Source: Synergistaceae bacterium (lineage in GTDB: Bacteria; Synergistota; Synergistia; Synergistales; Aminobacteriaceae). From it: a stretch of DNA of 59,718 bases. Below are positions 8,660-17,229 of the stretch, piece by piece. The stretch lies in the NCBI GenBank assembly GCA_031272035.1, contig JAISUO010000097.1, positions 1 to 59,718 on the forward strand, in the 5' to 3' direction. The position numbers and the translations under genes were made by a program. Numbering within the stretch: position 1 is the stretch's first letter; each line of letters starts with the position of its first letter. The notes under the pieces were generated by a model. The model was not told the origin of the DNA and ran no database searches. It was given only the letters and a program-made list of their open reading frames with translations.

Positions 8660-9859
8660 TTATTCGGCGGCCTCGATGGCTTCCAACAGTTTATTGCAGA
8701 TTTCGGTGTTTTCGTATTCCCCGGGGAAGAGGTCCGAGTGAACGCCCGCCGCGGAAACCGGAATGTCCCGGGCCGTGTGCTGGTTGGTGGTCCAAGTGAT
8801 TCCCGCCGCGGCATCCGGGGGATTTCCGCCGCCGCCGGCCTCGAAGGACGCCCTCCGCCCCGCCAGTCTGTACAGGGTTCGGGCGTCAGCGGCGGGGTCG
8901 AGGGTCATTCCGCCCGTTTCATGATCGCTGGTGACGACGATCAGGGTCTCCGCCGGTCTCGTGTTCATGAAGTCGACGGCCGCCTTTATCGCCTCGTCGA
9001 AGGCCAGAGTCTCCAGAATCGCCGCCGCTCCGTCGTTGGAGTGACAGGCGTGGTCGATACGTCCCCCTTCGGTCATGAGGAAAAAGCCCGCCGGGCTGTC
9101 CAGCAGACGGATGCCGTACCGCACGAAGTCGGCCAGAGAGGGGCCCTCCGCTCCGTCGATGACGTAAGGCATACAGCCGGGGTTGAAAGTCGAAAGGTTC
9201 GGATGAACGAAGAATATTTTGCCGGCGCCGGACCCGCTCTCCGTTGCGCTGCCGGTCAGGGCGTATCCCTTCGACCGGGCGATGTCCCGAAGGTCTCCGT
9301 CCGGACCGGAGAGGTCCCGGAAGCTCCCTCCGCCAAAGTATTCGAAATCGCTGTCCGAAAGCTGTTTCCCCAAAAGGTAATACTCGCTCCGGTGGCTGGC
9401 GTGACCGTAGAAAACGGCGGGAGTGGCGTCGACGATATACGAGGACGTGACGATGCCGACCTTCATCCCTCTGCGCCGGGCTTTGACGGCAATCGAGTCG
9501 AACAGCTCCCCCGTTTCCGTGTTTTTCGAGATGGCGCCGTTCTGCGTTTTATGCCCTGTGGCCAGCGCCGTTCCCGCGGCGGCCGAGTCGGTGAGTTTAC
9601 CCTCGATGTTGTTTGTGTGGATGAGCCCCTGCGCGGGCAGGGTGTTCATCACCAGAGTCGCCTGGGACGCGTCCGGGTTTCCCTCGGCCTCCAGCCGTCC
9701 CCGCAGGTACAACTGAGCGCTTTCCCGCTGAACAGGTCCCATTCCGTCGCCGATGAACAGAAAAACATATCTCGCTCCGGCTTCCGCGCGGGGAGCCGCC
9801 AGCAACACCAGCAGGATCGCCGCCGCGAGGAATTTACGCAACACTCGGTTCTTCACCAT
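8660..9859 (-). CDS. Secreted alkaline phosphatase
   Basis: A 399-residue precursor with a signal peptide (positive VKNRVLRK, hydrophobic AAAILLVLLAA, likely cleavage after AEA). The mature enzyme shows the PhoA superfamily motifs: IGDGMG (metal-binding Asp), TDSAAAGTALATG with the catalytic Ser at about residue 92, TEGGRIDHACHSND, the metal site TSDHETGG, and a C-terminal His in TNQHTARDIPV. These residues support a periplasmic phosphomonoesterase using two zinc ions and usually magnesium. The ATG is preceded by AGGAGGCGG. It is the first gene of the minus-strand run that continues into the BtpA-like protein and the sugar ABC transporter, so it may strip phosphate from phosphorylated sugars or nucleotides before uptake (inference). 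No pho-box-like repeat was recognised upstream. Confidence 0.93.
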   Translation of the reverse strand: MVKNRVLRKFLAAAILLVLLAAPRAEAGARYVFLFIGDGMGPVQRESAQLYLRGRLEAEGNPDASQATLVMNTLPAQGLIHTNNIEGKLTDSAAAGTALATGHKTQNGAISKNTETGELFDSIAVKARRRGMKVGIVTSSYIVDATPAVFYGHASHRSEYYLLGKQLSDSDFEYFGGGSFRDLSGPDGDLRDIARSKGYALTGSATESGSGAGKIFFVHPNLSTFNPGCMPYVIDGAEGPSLADFVRYGIRLLDSPAGFFLMTEGGRIDHACHSNDGAAAILETLAFDEAIKAAVDFMNTRPAETLIVVTSDHETGGMTLDPAADARTLYRLAGRRASFEAGGGGNPPDAAAGITWTTNQHTARDIPVSAAGVHSDLFPGEYENTEICNKLLEAIEAAE

Positions 9860-9919
9860 TGCTTCCGCCTCCTGAGCCTCTGTACGCTACACCTGTTTAA
9901 AATATAAAAATGCGCCGAA

Positions 9920-9928
9920 AGTATAACA
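9920..9928 (-). promoter_or_regulatory. Extended -10 promoter element upstream of the alkaline phosphatase operon
   Basis: On the minus strand the sequence reads TGTTATACT, an extended -10 (TGn followed by TATACT). It lies about 60 bases upstream of the alkaline phosphatase ATG. No good -35 hexamer is seen at 16-18 bases, which is usual for extended -10 promoters. The intervening leader contains the strong AGGAGG site. Confidence 0.45.
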
Positions 9929-9950
9929 TTTTTTCGTAAAATAAGGAGTA

Positions 9951-9968
9951 ATACCAATCTGTTTTCAA
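9951..9968 (-). repeat. Possible decayed end of the 101-bp MITE-like repeat
   Basis: ATACCAATCTGTTTTCAA matches the inverted terminus of the 101-bp elements at 47119 and 49998 at 16 of 18 positions, counted by eye, in reverse orientation. The rest of the element is not recognisable downstream. It lies in the 252-base divergent region between the alkaline phosphatase and the DUF1016 nuclease gene. That region otherwise holds only the phosphatase promoter and the nuclease ribosome-binding site. Confidence 0.35.
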
Positions 9969-10111
9969 TTTGTTATAAAACCAGGCGGTTGAGCTTACAT
10001 AAATTATGTCTAAAAAGAATTGCATGGCGTGGGCAGGCATGAGAAAATGAACGGGGGTTCCGGCAGAAAATCGTTGGATGCCGCCCAAATGCGATACAGG
10101 GAGTTGTGGAT

Positions 10112-11305
10112 ATGAGCAAGGCACTTCCACTCGACAAAAACTACACAGCGTGGCTTCTGGATTTGAAATCCCGCATCCGGCAAAGTCAAATCAAGGCTTC
10201 TGTTCGAGTAAACAGCGCTCTGCTCGAACTTTACTGGAGTATCGGGGCAGACATTGTAGCAAAGAAAGCAGAAAGTGTTTGGGGCAGCGGAGTTTTGCGC
10301 CGGATCAGTCAGGACCTGAGGGAGGAATTTTCAGATTCTCAAGGTTTTTCTGTGACGAATCTCAAGTATATGAAGATGTTTTTCGTATTTTACTCTAAAC
10401 GAATGGATCTTCTACACCAGAGTGGCGTAAAATTGGCAGATAGATCGAAGCTGCGGACGCTGCAAATTGGTCACCAAACTGATGACCAAACTGCCAACCC
10501 ATCAGAAATGAATGACCAATCGTCAGACTTTAGTCACCAGGTTGGTGACCACATCGCGTTTCCTGTATTATTGGGCCTTGTACCCTGGCGTCATCATGTT
10601 GAAATTTTCTCTCGCTGCAAATCCATTGAAGAAGCCCTGTTCTACGTCCATGCAACCATTCAAAACGGCTGGAGTCGCGCAATGCTTCAGAACTTTATGG
10701 ACACCGGTCTGTACGCAAGACAGGGTAAAGCAATAGACAATTTTTCCAAACTGCTGCCTCACCCACAAGGCGACCTGGCCCACGAAATTTTGAAAGACCC
10801 TTACAATTTCGATTTCATCACGTTAACGCAGGATTACCGAGAGAAAGAACTGGAGGACGCTCTTACTTCAAACATCACAAAATTTCTTCTGGAATTGGGA
10901 CAGGGCTTCGCGTACGTGGGAAGGCAAATACCGCTAATCGTGGGAGAGAAAGAATTTTTCATCGATTTGCTTTTTTACCATTTAGAATTGCGCTGCTACA
11001 TCGTCATTGAGTTGAAAGCCGGGGAATTTCAACCTGAAGATGCTGGACAACTGGCTTTCTACGTGACGGCAGTGAATCATCTGAAAAAGAAAGACAGCGA
11101 TAACCAAACTGTTGGCATGATAATTTGTCGCACAAAGGACAACATCGTCGCGCAGTACTCTCTGGAAAGCAGCACTCAGCCGATCGGCATCTCCGAATAT
11201 GAGTTGTCGAGGCTTCTGCCGGAAAACTACAAATCTGCTCTGCCGTCCATAGAGGAAATTGAAAGCAGCCTGAAAACCAGGATTTTGGAAGAGTTAACGT
11301 CGTGA
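10112..11305 (+). CDS. DUF1016/YhcG-type PD-(D/E)XK nuclease family protein
   Basis: A 397-residue protein. The N-terminal DUF1016 domain (about 1-115) is recognised by SALLELYWSIGADIV, WGSGVLRRISQDLREEF and FSVTNLKYMKMFF. A variable linker at about 118-147 is rich in repeated HQTDDQ/HQVGDH-like motifs. The conserved central block follows (VPWRHHVEIFSRCKSIEEALFY, here cited in part, then NGWSRAMLQNF). The C-terminal nuclease core holds FIDLLFYH (catalytic Asp) and IVIELKAGEF (Glu-X-Lys). ATG at 10112 is favoured over the GTG at 10106 because AGGGAG then sits eight bases upstream. The gene is visibly more AT-rich than its neighbours, suggesting recent transfer. Homologues are often found near restriction or mobile-element genes, and some are linked to DNA recombination or defence; the role here is unknown. 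Confidence 0.9.
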   Translation: MSKALPLDKNYTAWLLDLKSRIRQSQIKASVRVNSALLELYWSIGADIVAKKAESVWGSGVLRRISQDLREEFSDSQGFSVTNLKYMKMFFVFYSKRMDLLHQSGVKLADRSKLRTLQIGHQTDDQTANPSEMNDQSSDFSHQVGDHIAFPVLLGLVPWRHHVEIFSRCKSIEEALFYVHATIQNGWSRAMLQNFMDTGLYARQGKAIDNFSKLLPHPQGDLAHEILKDPYNFDFITLTQDYREKELEDALTSNITKFLLELGQGFAYVGRQIPLIVGEKEFFIDLLFYHLELRCYIVIELKAGEFQPEDAGQLAFYVTAVNHLKKKDSDNQTVGMIICRTKDNIVAQYSLESSTQPIGISEYELSRLLPENYKSALPSIEEIESSLKTRILEELTS

Positions 11306-11453
11306 AAACCACTGAAATTGCACACAAGGAGAATATAAGAAATGCATCGATGTCGAGGAGCGCAACCTTGACAATTATCTATCCGCAAGGCCGGACACAT
11401 AGAAACGGATATTCGGGTATAAATTTGAAAAAAGCAGATCAGGAAGGAACGGT

Positions 11454-13145
11454 ATGATGGACCGGAAAAAAACACACGCCGACGCGGCCGCCCGGACGTC
11501 CCGGCCGGCGGAGGAGAAAGCGCCGGACTACGCGGCGTATTTCAGGGAATGTCAGGCGCGGATCTCGGAGACGGACTATCCCCAGCGACGGGGACTTTCG
11601 GCGGAGGTCGTGAAACGTTTCGGACTTGGGTACGATCCCCGATGGAAAAACCCCAAAGCCCCCTCCGCCCCCACGACGCCGAGGCTCATCATCCCCACCG
11701 GCGAGGAAAGCTACACCGCCCGGGACACAAGGGACGACCTGACCGAGCGGCAGAAGGAATTCAGCAAAATGAGGGCCGGAAAAATCCGGGTATTCAACGT
11801 CCGGGCGCTGAAAGAGGCGCGAAAGCCCGTTTTTGTGGTGGAAAGCGAAATAGACGCCCTTTCGATCCTTGAGGTCGGAGGGGAAGCCGTCAGCCTGGGC
11901 AGCATAGAGTTCGTAACGCGGTTTCTGGGCCTTCTGGAGCGGGAGAAGCCCAAACAGCGGCTCATCATCGCGCTGGACAACGATCCCCGTGGGAACGAAA
12001 CGGCGCGGGACCTGGCCCGGGGACTTGCGGCTCTGGAGATTCCCTTTTACAGGCACGTCTGGGAGGGTTATAAAGACGCGAACGAGGCGCTTCTGGGGGA
12101 CAGAGACGCTTTTCGTGAAAAAATTCAGGCCGCGGAGGAGGCCGGACGCAGAGACGAGGAAGCGGAGCGGGAAAACTACCTCCAGACCAGCGCGGCCAGG
12201 CACCTTCAGAACTTCATGAGCGATGCGGTCGACGGCCTCGACGCCCTGTTCGCCTCCTTCATTCCCACGGGATTCAAAAAGCTCGACCGCATTCTGGACG
12301 GAGGGCTGTTCGAGGGGCTTTACATCCTCGGGGCCACCGGCAGCAACGGCAAGACCTCCTTTGCCCTGCAGATCGCCGACCAGATCGCCCGGGCCGGAAA
12401 CGACGTTTTGTTTTTCTCTCTGGAGATGAGCCGGTTCGAGCTCATGGCAAAGTCCATCAGTCGGGAGACGTTTCTGGCGGCGTTAAGGACGGACGGCGAC
12501 ATGAAAAAAGCCCGAACCGCCAGAGGCGTGACCACGGGGACGGGGGACGGCGGCAGCCGCGGGCCGGAGGAAAAAAAGATCGTCGAGGCCGCCATGAAAA
12601 CCTACGGGGAGTACGCGGGACATATTTACATCAGCGAAGGCATGGGCGACACGGGAACAGAGCAGATACGGGAGGAGACGGAGAAGCATTTTTCCTTCAC
12701 CGGCAACAGGCCGGTGGTGCTGATCGACTGTCTTCAAATTCTCGCGCCCGGCGACTCCGGCACGACGGATAAGCAAAATATGGACAAGGCCGCGATAGAT
12801 CTGAAACGCATCAGCCGGGATTTCAGAATCCCCGTTCTGGGGATAGCCAGCTTCAATCGCGTCAAATACGGGGAGGCCGCGACCATGGAGGCTTTTGGAG
12901 AGTCCGAGGCCCTGGAGTACAGCTCGGACGTGGTGACGGGCCTGCAGCTCAGGGGCGCGGGAGAGAAAAATTTCGACCCGGACAGGGCAAAGGACAGGGA
13001 TCTCCGCGAGATGGAACTCGTCATCCTGAAGAACCGCAACGGACCGGCGGGAAAGCGAATCGATTTCGAGTACTACCCGCTCTTCAATTATTTCAGGGAG
13101 ACGGGAGACCAGACCGCGGCGCCTCTTCTGGATCAAAAAATATGA
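11454..13145 (+). CDS. TOPRIM-DnaB-like helicase (primase-helicase-like replication protein)
   Basis: A 563-residue protein with an N-terminal charged region, a TOPRIM domain (VFVVESEIDAL with the conserved Glu, then LIIALDNDPRG with the DxD pair, about residues 120-210), and a RecA/DnaB-type ATPase core. The core has Walker A GATGSNGKTS, LFFSLEMSRFEL (typical of DnaB), and Walker B PVVLIDCLQIL. There is no CHC2 zinc finger, so de novo primer synthesis is doubtful. The layout resembles phage- and plasmid-borne helicases related to T7 gp4 rather than the chromosomal DnaB. GGAAGGAA lies upstream of two adjacent ATGs (11454, 11457). It follows the DUF1016 gene by 148 bases on the same strand, and no integrase or other phage gene is adjacent, so this may be a relic of a mobile element or a stand-alone repair-type helicase. 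Confidence 0.85.
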   Translation: MMDRKKTHADAAARTSRPAEEKAPDYAAYFRECQARISETDYPQRRGLSAEVVKRFGLGYDPRWKNPKAPSAPTTPRLIIPTGEESYTARDTRDDLTERQKEFSKMRAGKIRVFNVRALKEARKPVFVVESEIDALSILEVGGEAVSLGSIEFVTRFLGLLEREKPKQRLIIALDNDPRGNETARDLARGLAALEIPFYRHVWEGYKDANEALLGDRDAFREKIQAAEEAGRRDEEAERENYLQTSAARHLQNFMSDAVDGLDALFASFIPTGFKKLDRILDGGLFEGLYILGATGSNGKTSFALQIADQIARAGNDVLFFSLEMSRFELMAKSISRETFLAALRTDGDMKKARTARGVTTGTGDGGSRGPEEKKIVEAAMKTYGEYAGHIYISEGMGDTGTEQIREETEKHFSFTGNRPVVLIDCLQILAPGDSGTTDKQNMDKAAIDLKRISRDFRIPVLGIASFNRVKYGEAATMEAFGESEALEYSSDVVTGLQLRGAGEKNFDPDRAKDRDLREMELVILKNRNGPAGKRIDFEYYPLFNYFRETGDQTAAPLLDQKI

Positions 13146-13268
13146 ACTACCTGAAAGGGAGCCTGAACAGTGTGTTTGCGTTCATTCATCAGTAAAGATT
13201 TACATAAACTAACGCTTTTAGGGGCGTAAATTTTGTCAGACGAAGCAGGATCGGGAGGAAGATCGATA

Positions 13269-13757
13269 ATGGGAAATATCTGCGTCAGACCCGCCGTTGA
13301 GGCCGATGTTCCGGTCATTCTGAAGTTTATTCGGGAGCTGGCCGAGTACGAAAAACTGCTTGATCAGATGGTTGCCACAGAGGACAGCCTGCGGAACTGG
13401 CTGTTCCAACAGAAAAAAGCCGAGGCCCTCATGGCCGAATGGGATGGACAGGCCGTGGGTTACGCCCTGTTTTTTCACAATTTTTCCACCTTTTTGGGAC
13501 GAGGTGGAATCTACCTCGAAGACCTGTACGTGCGCCCCTCCGCGCGGAGAAAAGGCATCGGGCGCCGTCTGCTGAGGGCCGTCGCCGCCATCGCCAGAGA
13601 GCGTCGCTGCGGGCGGCTGGAATGGAGCTGTCTGAACTGGAACAAACCGAGTATAGAGTTCTACCTGTCCCTCGGCGCGAAGCCCCTGGACGAATGGACC
13701 ATCTACCGGCTCACCGGCGAAGGGATAGACCGGCTGGCCGGCAGCACGTCCGAATAA
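13269..13757 (+). CDS. GNAT-family N-acetyltransferase (diamine/SSAT-like)
   Basis: A 162-residue GNAT protein. It opens NICVRPAVEADVPVILKFI and continues RELAEYEKL, a pattern seen in spermidine/thialysine acetyltransferase-like members. The acetyl-CoA binding loop is RRKGIGRRLLRAVA, and the C-terminal segment NWNKPSIEFYLSLGAKP is the usual strand-bulge region. It should transfer an acetyl group from acetyl-CoA to a primary amine; polyamines or lysine analogues are plausible substrates by family resemblance, but this is not certain. ATG at 13269 has GGGAGGAAG ideally spaced upstream; an alternative TTG at 13233 is unlikely. It converges with the LigB-like gene four bases downstream, leaving no room for a terminator outside coding sequence. 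Confidence 0.88.
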   Translation: MGNICVRPAVEADVPVILKFIRELAEYEKLLDQMVATEDSLRNWLFQQKKAEALMAEWDGQAVGYALFFHNFSTFLGRGGIYLEDLYVRPSARRKGIGRRLLRAVAAIARERRCGRLEWSCLNWNKPSIEFYLSLGAKPLDEWTIYRLTGEGIDRLAGSTSE

Positions 13758-13761
13758 AAAT

Positions 13762-14568
13762 TTACGCCGTCCAGAGGGCGTTGCAGTATCCTACTCCAAA
13801 GGGGCCTTCATAGGAAAAAACCGTGATGGTTCCTGATTTTTCGAGTTTTCCGCAGAGGCCCAGCATGGCCAGCACGGAGCGCATACCGCATTCCCCGGCG
13901 TCCTCCAGTTCATCCGGGCTCAGATCGAACAGCGGGCGCGGGCTGAAGGAGGACAGCGAATCCACCACCGCCCGGTCGAACTTTTTTCCGGCGGGGCTGT
14001 AGCCGGAGGGAGCGTCAGGGGTCAGACGGTGCGACAGGTCCCCGCTGGCCAGAAGCGCCCATTTCGCTCCGTCCTCGAAGGACGCCAGAGCCTCTCCCAG
14101 CTTCAGGGCCCCCTCTATGTCCAGCCCGATGGGAGAGGCCAGAACGACGGGGGGCAGCTCCTCACCCCAGGCGCGGCTCAGAAAGTACAGCGGCACCAAA
14201 GCCCCCTGATCCCGGGTCAGGTCGGGTCTGTCCGCCCCTTCGCGGACTTTCGTTCCCATCCCGGTCAGGTGTTTCACGAACCCCGGCAGTCTCTCCAGAG
14301 GCGTCGAAAGCTCCAACAGCGGTCTCGGGACGCCGAAAAGCGCCAGAGAACCCTTCGGATGGGGCGCGGCGTTGAGAAAAAGCGCCCCCGGCGCATAGGG
14401 CTGGTGAGGGGACAAAAGCAGCAGAACATCCGGTTTTTGGTCCACAACACGTTTCATCAGGCGATCCACCCCTTCGAGGGTGCCCGCCGCTTCTCTTTCC
14501 CGCCCCCCGCCTACGCCCGGCACGATAATGGGCGGATGGGGCATCAGAGCTGACCAGATCCACGACAT
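13762..14568 (-). CDS. Class III extradiol dioxygenase-like (LigB/AmmeMemoRadiSam) protein, without AMMECR1 domain
   Basis: A 268-residue LigB-superfamily protein. Conserved metal-site regions are visible: ALMPHPPIIVPGVG near the start, LLLSPHQPYAPGAL, DQGALVPLYFL, LASGDLSHRLTPD and AGECGMRSVLAMLG. In many anaerobes this domain is the N-terminal half of a longer protein whose C-terminus is AMMECR1, part of the AmmeMemoRadiSam set. Here it stands alone and no AMMECR1, Memo or radical-SAM partner lies beside it. Family knowledge would allow ring-cleaving dioxygenase activity, but in an anaerobe a non-oxygenase role is more likely (inference). The gene is transcribed away from citC, and its start region shares the 107-base divergent spacer with citC. 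Confidence 0.82.
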   Translation of the reverse strand: MSWIWSALMPHPPIIVPGVGGGREREAAGTLEGVDRLMKRVVDQKPDVLLLLSPHQPYAPGALFLNAAPHPKGSLALFGVPRPLLELSTPLERLPGFVKHLTGMGTKVREGADRPDLTRDQGALVPLYFLSRAWGEELPPVVLASPIGLDIEGALKLGEALASFEDGAKWALLASGDLSHRLTPDAPSGYSPAGKKFDRAVVDSLSSFSPRPLFDLSPDELEDAGECGMRSVLAMLGLCGKLEKSGTITVFSYEGPFGVGYCNALWTA

Positions 14569-14675
14569 ACGGCTTCACCTCCGGCATTTTTGCGATGTTC
14601 CTATTTTAACGCCTCGGGTAACCTGTATGCTATCCTTGAACGAACAGGGACAGGGAAAGGAGCGCGGGAACGTCT

Positions 14676-15719
14676 ATGAACGAGTATTCGCTGGCGGAAA
14701 TTCGGCTTTCGGACAAACGGGGCCTGGCGGAAGCGGACCAGCTTCTGCGGGAGGAAGGGATACGACGCGACGCCACTTTGGACTACCTGGCGGGTCTTTA
14801 CGACGAACACTGCAATCTGATCGCGGTGGGAGGCTGTTTTCTCAACACGCTGCGATGCCTGGCTGTAAACGGCGCGCATCGGGGAGAGGGTCTGATGAGC
14901 AAAATCGTCTCTCACCTCGTCGAGTTTCAGGTTCAGCGCGGCAACAGTTCCCTGTTCCTCTACACGAAACCCGATAACGAGCGTCTTTTCTCGGACCTCG
15001 GATTTTATGAAATTGCCCGGGTTCCGGGTCAGGTGCTCTTTATGGAAAATCGTCAGAGAGGCTTCGCCTGCTTCCTTGAGCATCTGGCTCTGGACAAAAA
15101 ACCCGGCCGCAGCTGCGCTTTGGTGATGAACTGCAACCCCTTCACGCTGGGACACAGGTACCTGGTGGAACAGGCGGCGGAAAACAACGACACGACCCAT
15201 CTGTTCGCGGTATCGGAAAACGCCTCCCTTTTTCCCTTCCCGGACCGATATGCCATGATTAAGGCGGGCTGTGCCGATCTCAGGAACGTCATTCTGCACA
15301 GAACCGGCAGTTACATGATCTCGAATGCGGTTTTCCCTTCCTACTTTCTGAAAAACGAGGACGCGGTGGTGGAGGTCCAGGCGCGTCTGGATCTGGCGAT
15401 CTTCGCAAAAATCGCCGCGGCCCTGGGCGTCACCCGCCGGTACGTGGGGGAAGAGCCCTTCAGCCAGGTCACCCGGCTCTACAACGAAATAATGCTGAAG
15501 GCGCTTCCCGAGGTGGGGATCGAGTGCATCGTCGTGCCCCGCAAACGTCTGGAGGGCGAGCCCATCAGCGCCTCCCGGGTGCGTCAGCTCATCCACGACG
15601 ACCGCATGGAGGAGGTGCGAGCTCTTGTGCCTCCAGGCACCTTCGACTACTTCAGCACGCCGGCGGGGCGGGAAACCGCAGCGCGCATCCGGGCCTCGTC
15701 CCAGGTGGTTCATCACTGA
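14676..15719 (+). CDS. citC: [Citrate (pro-3S)-lyase] ligase
   Basis: A 347-residue CitC. The N-terminal GNAT-like region (about 1-135) is followed by a nucleotidyltransferase domain with the HxGH-type motif MNCNPFTLGHRYLVEQA. The conserved C-terminal block ISASRVRQLIHDDRMEEV follows. CitC acetylates the thiol of the CitD prosthetic group using acetate and ATP, switching citrate lyase on. It is encoded on the plus strand and converges with the minus-strand citS-citDEF block, so activation is not transcribed with the lyase it serves. GGAAAGGAG lies upstream of the ATG. The start was chosen from that site and from the family N-terminus. Confidence 0.92.
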   Translation: MNEYSLAEIRLSDKRGLAEADQLLREEGIRRDATLDYLAGLYDEHCNLIAVGGCFLNTLRCLAVNGAHRGEGLMSKIVSHLVEFQVQRGNSSLFLYTKPDNERLFSDLGFYEIARVPGQVLFMENRQRGFACFLEHLALDKKPGRSCALVMNCNPFTLGHRYLVEQAAENNDTTHLFAVSENASLFPFPDRYAMIKAGCADLRNVILHRTGSYMISNAVFPSYFLKNEDAVVEVQARLDLAIFAKIAAALGVTRRYVGEEPFSQVTRLYNEIMLKALPEVGIECIVVPRKRLEGEPISASRVRQLIHDDRMEEVRALVPPGTFDYFSTPAGRETAARIRASSQVVHH

Positions 15720-15750
15720 TTTTTAGATAAACAATTACACTTGAAATCGG

Positions 15751-15775
15751 CGGAGGTCCCTGATAAAAACCTCCG
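15751..15775. terminator. Candidate hairpin between convergent citC and citS
   Basis: CGGAGGT (15751-15757) pairs with ACCTCCG (15769-15775) around an 11-base loop. It sits in the 70-base gap between the 3' ends of citC and the citrate carrier gene, where a shared terminator would be expected. Neither side has a clear run of U, so the call is weak. Confidence 0.35.
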
Positions 15776-15789
15776 TCGAATTACATGAA

Positions 15790-17115
15790 TCAACCCCGCA
15801 GGGAGGAAAAGACGAAGCTGGCGATGATGAGGACGATGCCGCCCCCCAGACGGGAGGAAAGCTGAGCGTAGGCCATCAGTTCCATGCGGTCCGCCGCTCC
15901 CAGCACCGCGAGGTCGCCGTTTCCGCCCCGGTTGGCCATGCAGAGCCCCGCCGTAATCGCCGAGTCGATGGGATAGAAGCCCACCATCCAGCCCACAACA
16001 GCCGACCCCAGAATCGCGCCAATGACCACGGACAGGGCGATGATCAGGTTCTGAAGGGAACCGGCTCTGACGAGATCCATCAGGTCGAAATCGACGCCCA
16101 TCCCCACCATGATAATGACGGCGCAGGTCCCCGTCATGAAGCTCTGCAGACGTTTCGCCGCGGCGCAGATGTTCTTCGGAACGACTCCCAGCATCGCAAG
16201 GACGACCACGAACAGAATCATGCAGGCCAGCTGGTGAATAGACGTTCCAAAGATCGACGGCAGAATGATTTTCGCGCACATTCTCCCGAAAACGTAGCTT
16301 CCCAGCGTGACCAGCATCGCTCCGCCCAGATCTTTAATGCTGTAGGACACCTTCGTTTCCTCTTTGACTTCGCCGCTGCTTCCCCGAAGAAGGTTTTTCT
16401 TGTCTCCCGTCAAAGCGGGAAAAACCTCGCCGAGCTTGTTGAGCAGCGCGGCGGCAAAAATGCACATGACGTTGGCGAGGGTCAGGACGATGACGGCAAA
16501 CCCGTAATAGGAGGCCGCCGGCTCCCCCGTCGCCTGCTCGTAAATCTGTGATAAAGGAACGGCCCCCGCGCCGTTGCCGCCGCCCATAATCGGCAGAACG
16601 TATTTGATCGCGATGTCCTTCATGCCGATGCCGAAGAAGGATCCCGCTGCGATGGCCAGCAGGAAGGCCGCCACCAGTCCGCCAAGAATGGCCGGAAGAT
16701 AGCCCAGAAAGGACCGGAGCAAAATATGACGATCGAGAGACAAAATCGACCCCGTCACCAGGAAAATGATGAAGAACGTCAGAAATCCCGTGTTTCCACT
16801 GATAAAATTGCTGACAGACTCCAGGTATTTGGGAGGTATGACGCCGAAATACCGGAGAACGGCCGTCCCAAAAAAAACCATCAGAAGTCCGCCTCCGATA
16901 TAACTGTTCCAAATCGGCAGACGCTCGCCAATCTCGTCGAAAACCCCGGCAATGGCGATACAAAGAGCAAGCGTGCCCGCCATGTCCGTGCTCAGCGTCC
17001 CGTGCCAGGCCGCCGTGAAGACGATCACCACAAAAAACAGAAAGAAGAGGTGCCAGGGTAATCCATAGAGGTTCAGCGTACTCAGAAAACTTTTTCTTTC
17101 TCCCAAAACAACCAT
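15790..17115 (-). CDS. citS: Citrate/2-hydroxycarboxylate:cation symporter (2HCT family)
   Basis: A 441-residue, strongly hydrophobic carrier of the 2-hydroxycarboxylate transporter family. The two GGxG reentrant-loop signatures are present: the first as PIMGGGNGAGAVPLSQIY and the second as CMANRGGNGDLAVLGAA. These are the family hallmark and lie in the two inverted structural halves. Members exchange or symport citrate, malate or lactate with sodium or protons. The position next to citDEF points to citrate, with sodium or proton coupling unresolved. It is 114 bases downstream of citF on the same strand. GGAG lies upstream of the ATG at 17115. It probably belongs to the citDEF transcript. Confidence 0.92.
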   Translation of the reverse strand: MVVLGERKSFLSTLNLYGLPWHLFFLFFVVIVFTAAWHGTLSTDMAGTLALCIAIAGVFDEIGERLPIWNSYIGGGLLMVFFGTAVLRYFGVIPPKYLESVSNFISGNTGFLTFFIIFLVTGSILSLDRHILLRSFLGYLPAILGGLVAAFLLAIAAGSFFGIGMKDIAIKYVLPIMGGGNGAGAVPLSQIYEQATGEPAASYYGFAVIVLTLANVMCIFAAALLNKLGEVFPALTGDKKNLLRGSSGEVKEETKVSYSIKDLGGAMLVTLGSYVFGRMCAKIILPSIFGTSIHQLACMILFVVVLAMLGVVPKNICAAAKRLQSFMTGTCAVIIMVGMGVDFDLMDLVRAGSLQNLIIALSVVIGAILGSAVVGWMVGFYPIDSAITAGLCMANRGGNGDLAVLGAADRMELMAYAQLSSRLGGGIVLIIASFVFSSLRG

Positions 17116-17229
17116 AATTTTTATTCACTCCATTTGTGTGTACAAAACCTGTCCCGTTCCTTAAGAACAGCACATTTCTCAATACGGGGTCTTTGGCAGC
17201 GCAGACCGCGATGGTCCCCGAAATCGAAA

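Noticed and set aside
7766-9907. A 713-codon open frame on the plus strand
   Set aside because: It is antisense to the BtpA-like and alkaline phosphatase genes, whose motifs are intact; long shadow frames are expected in GC-rich DNA.
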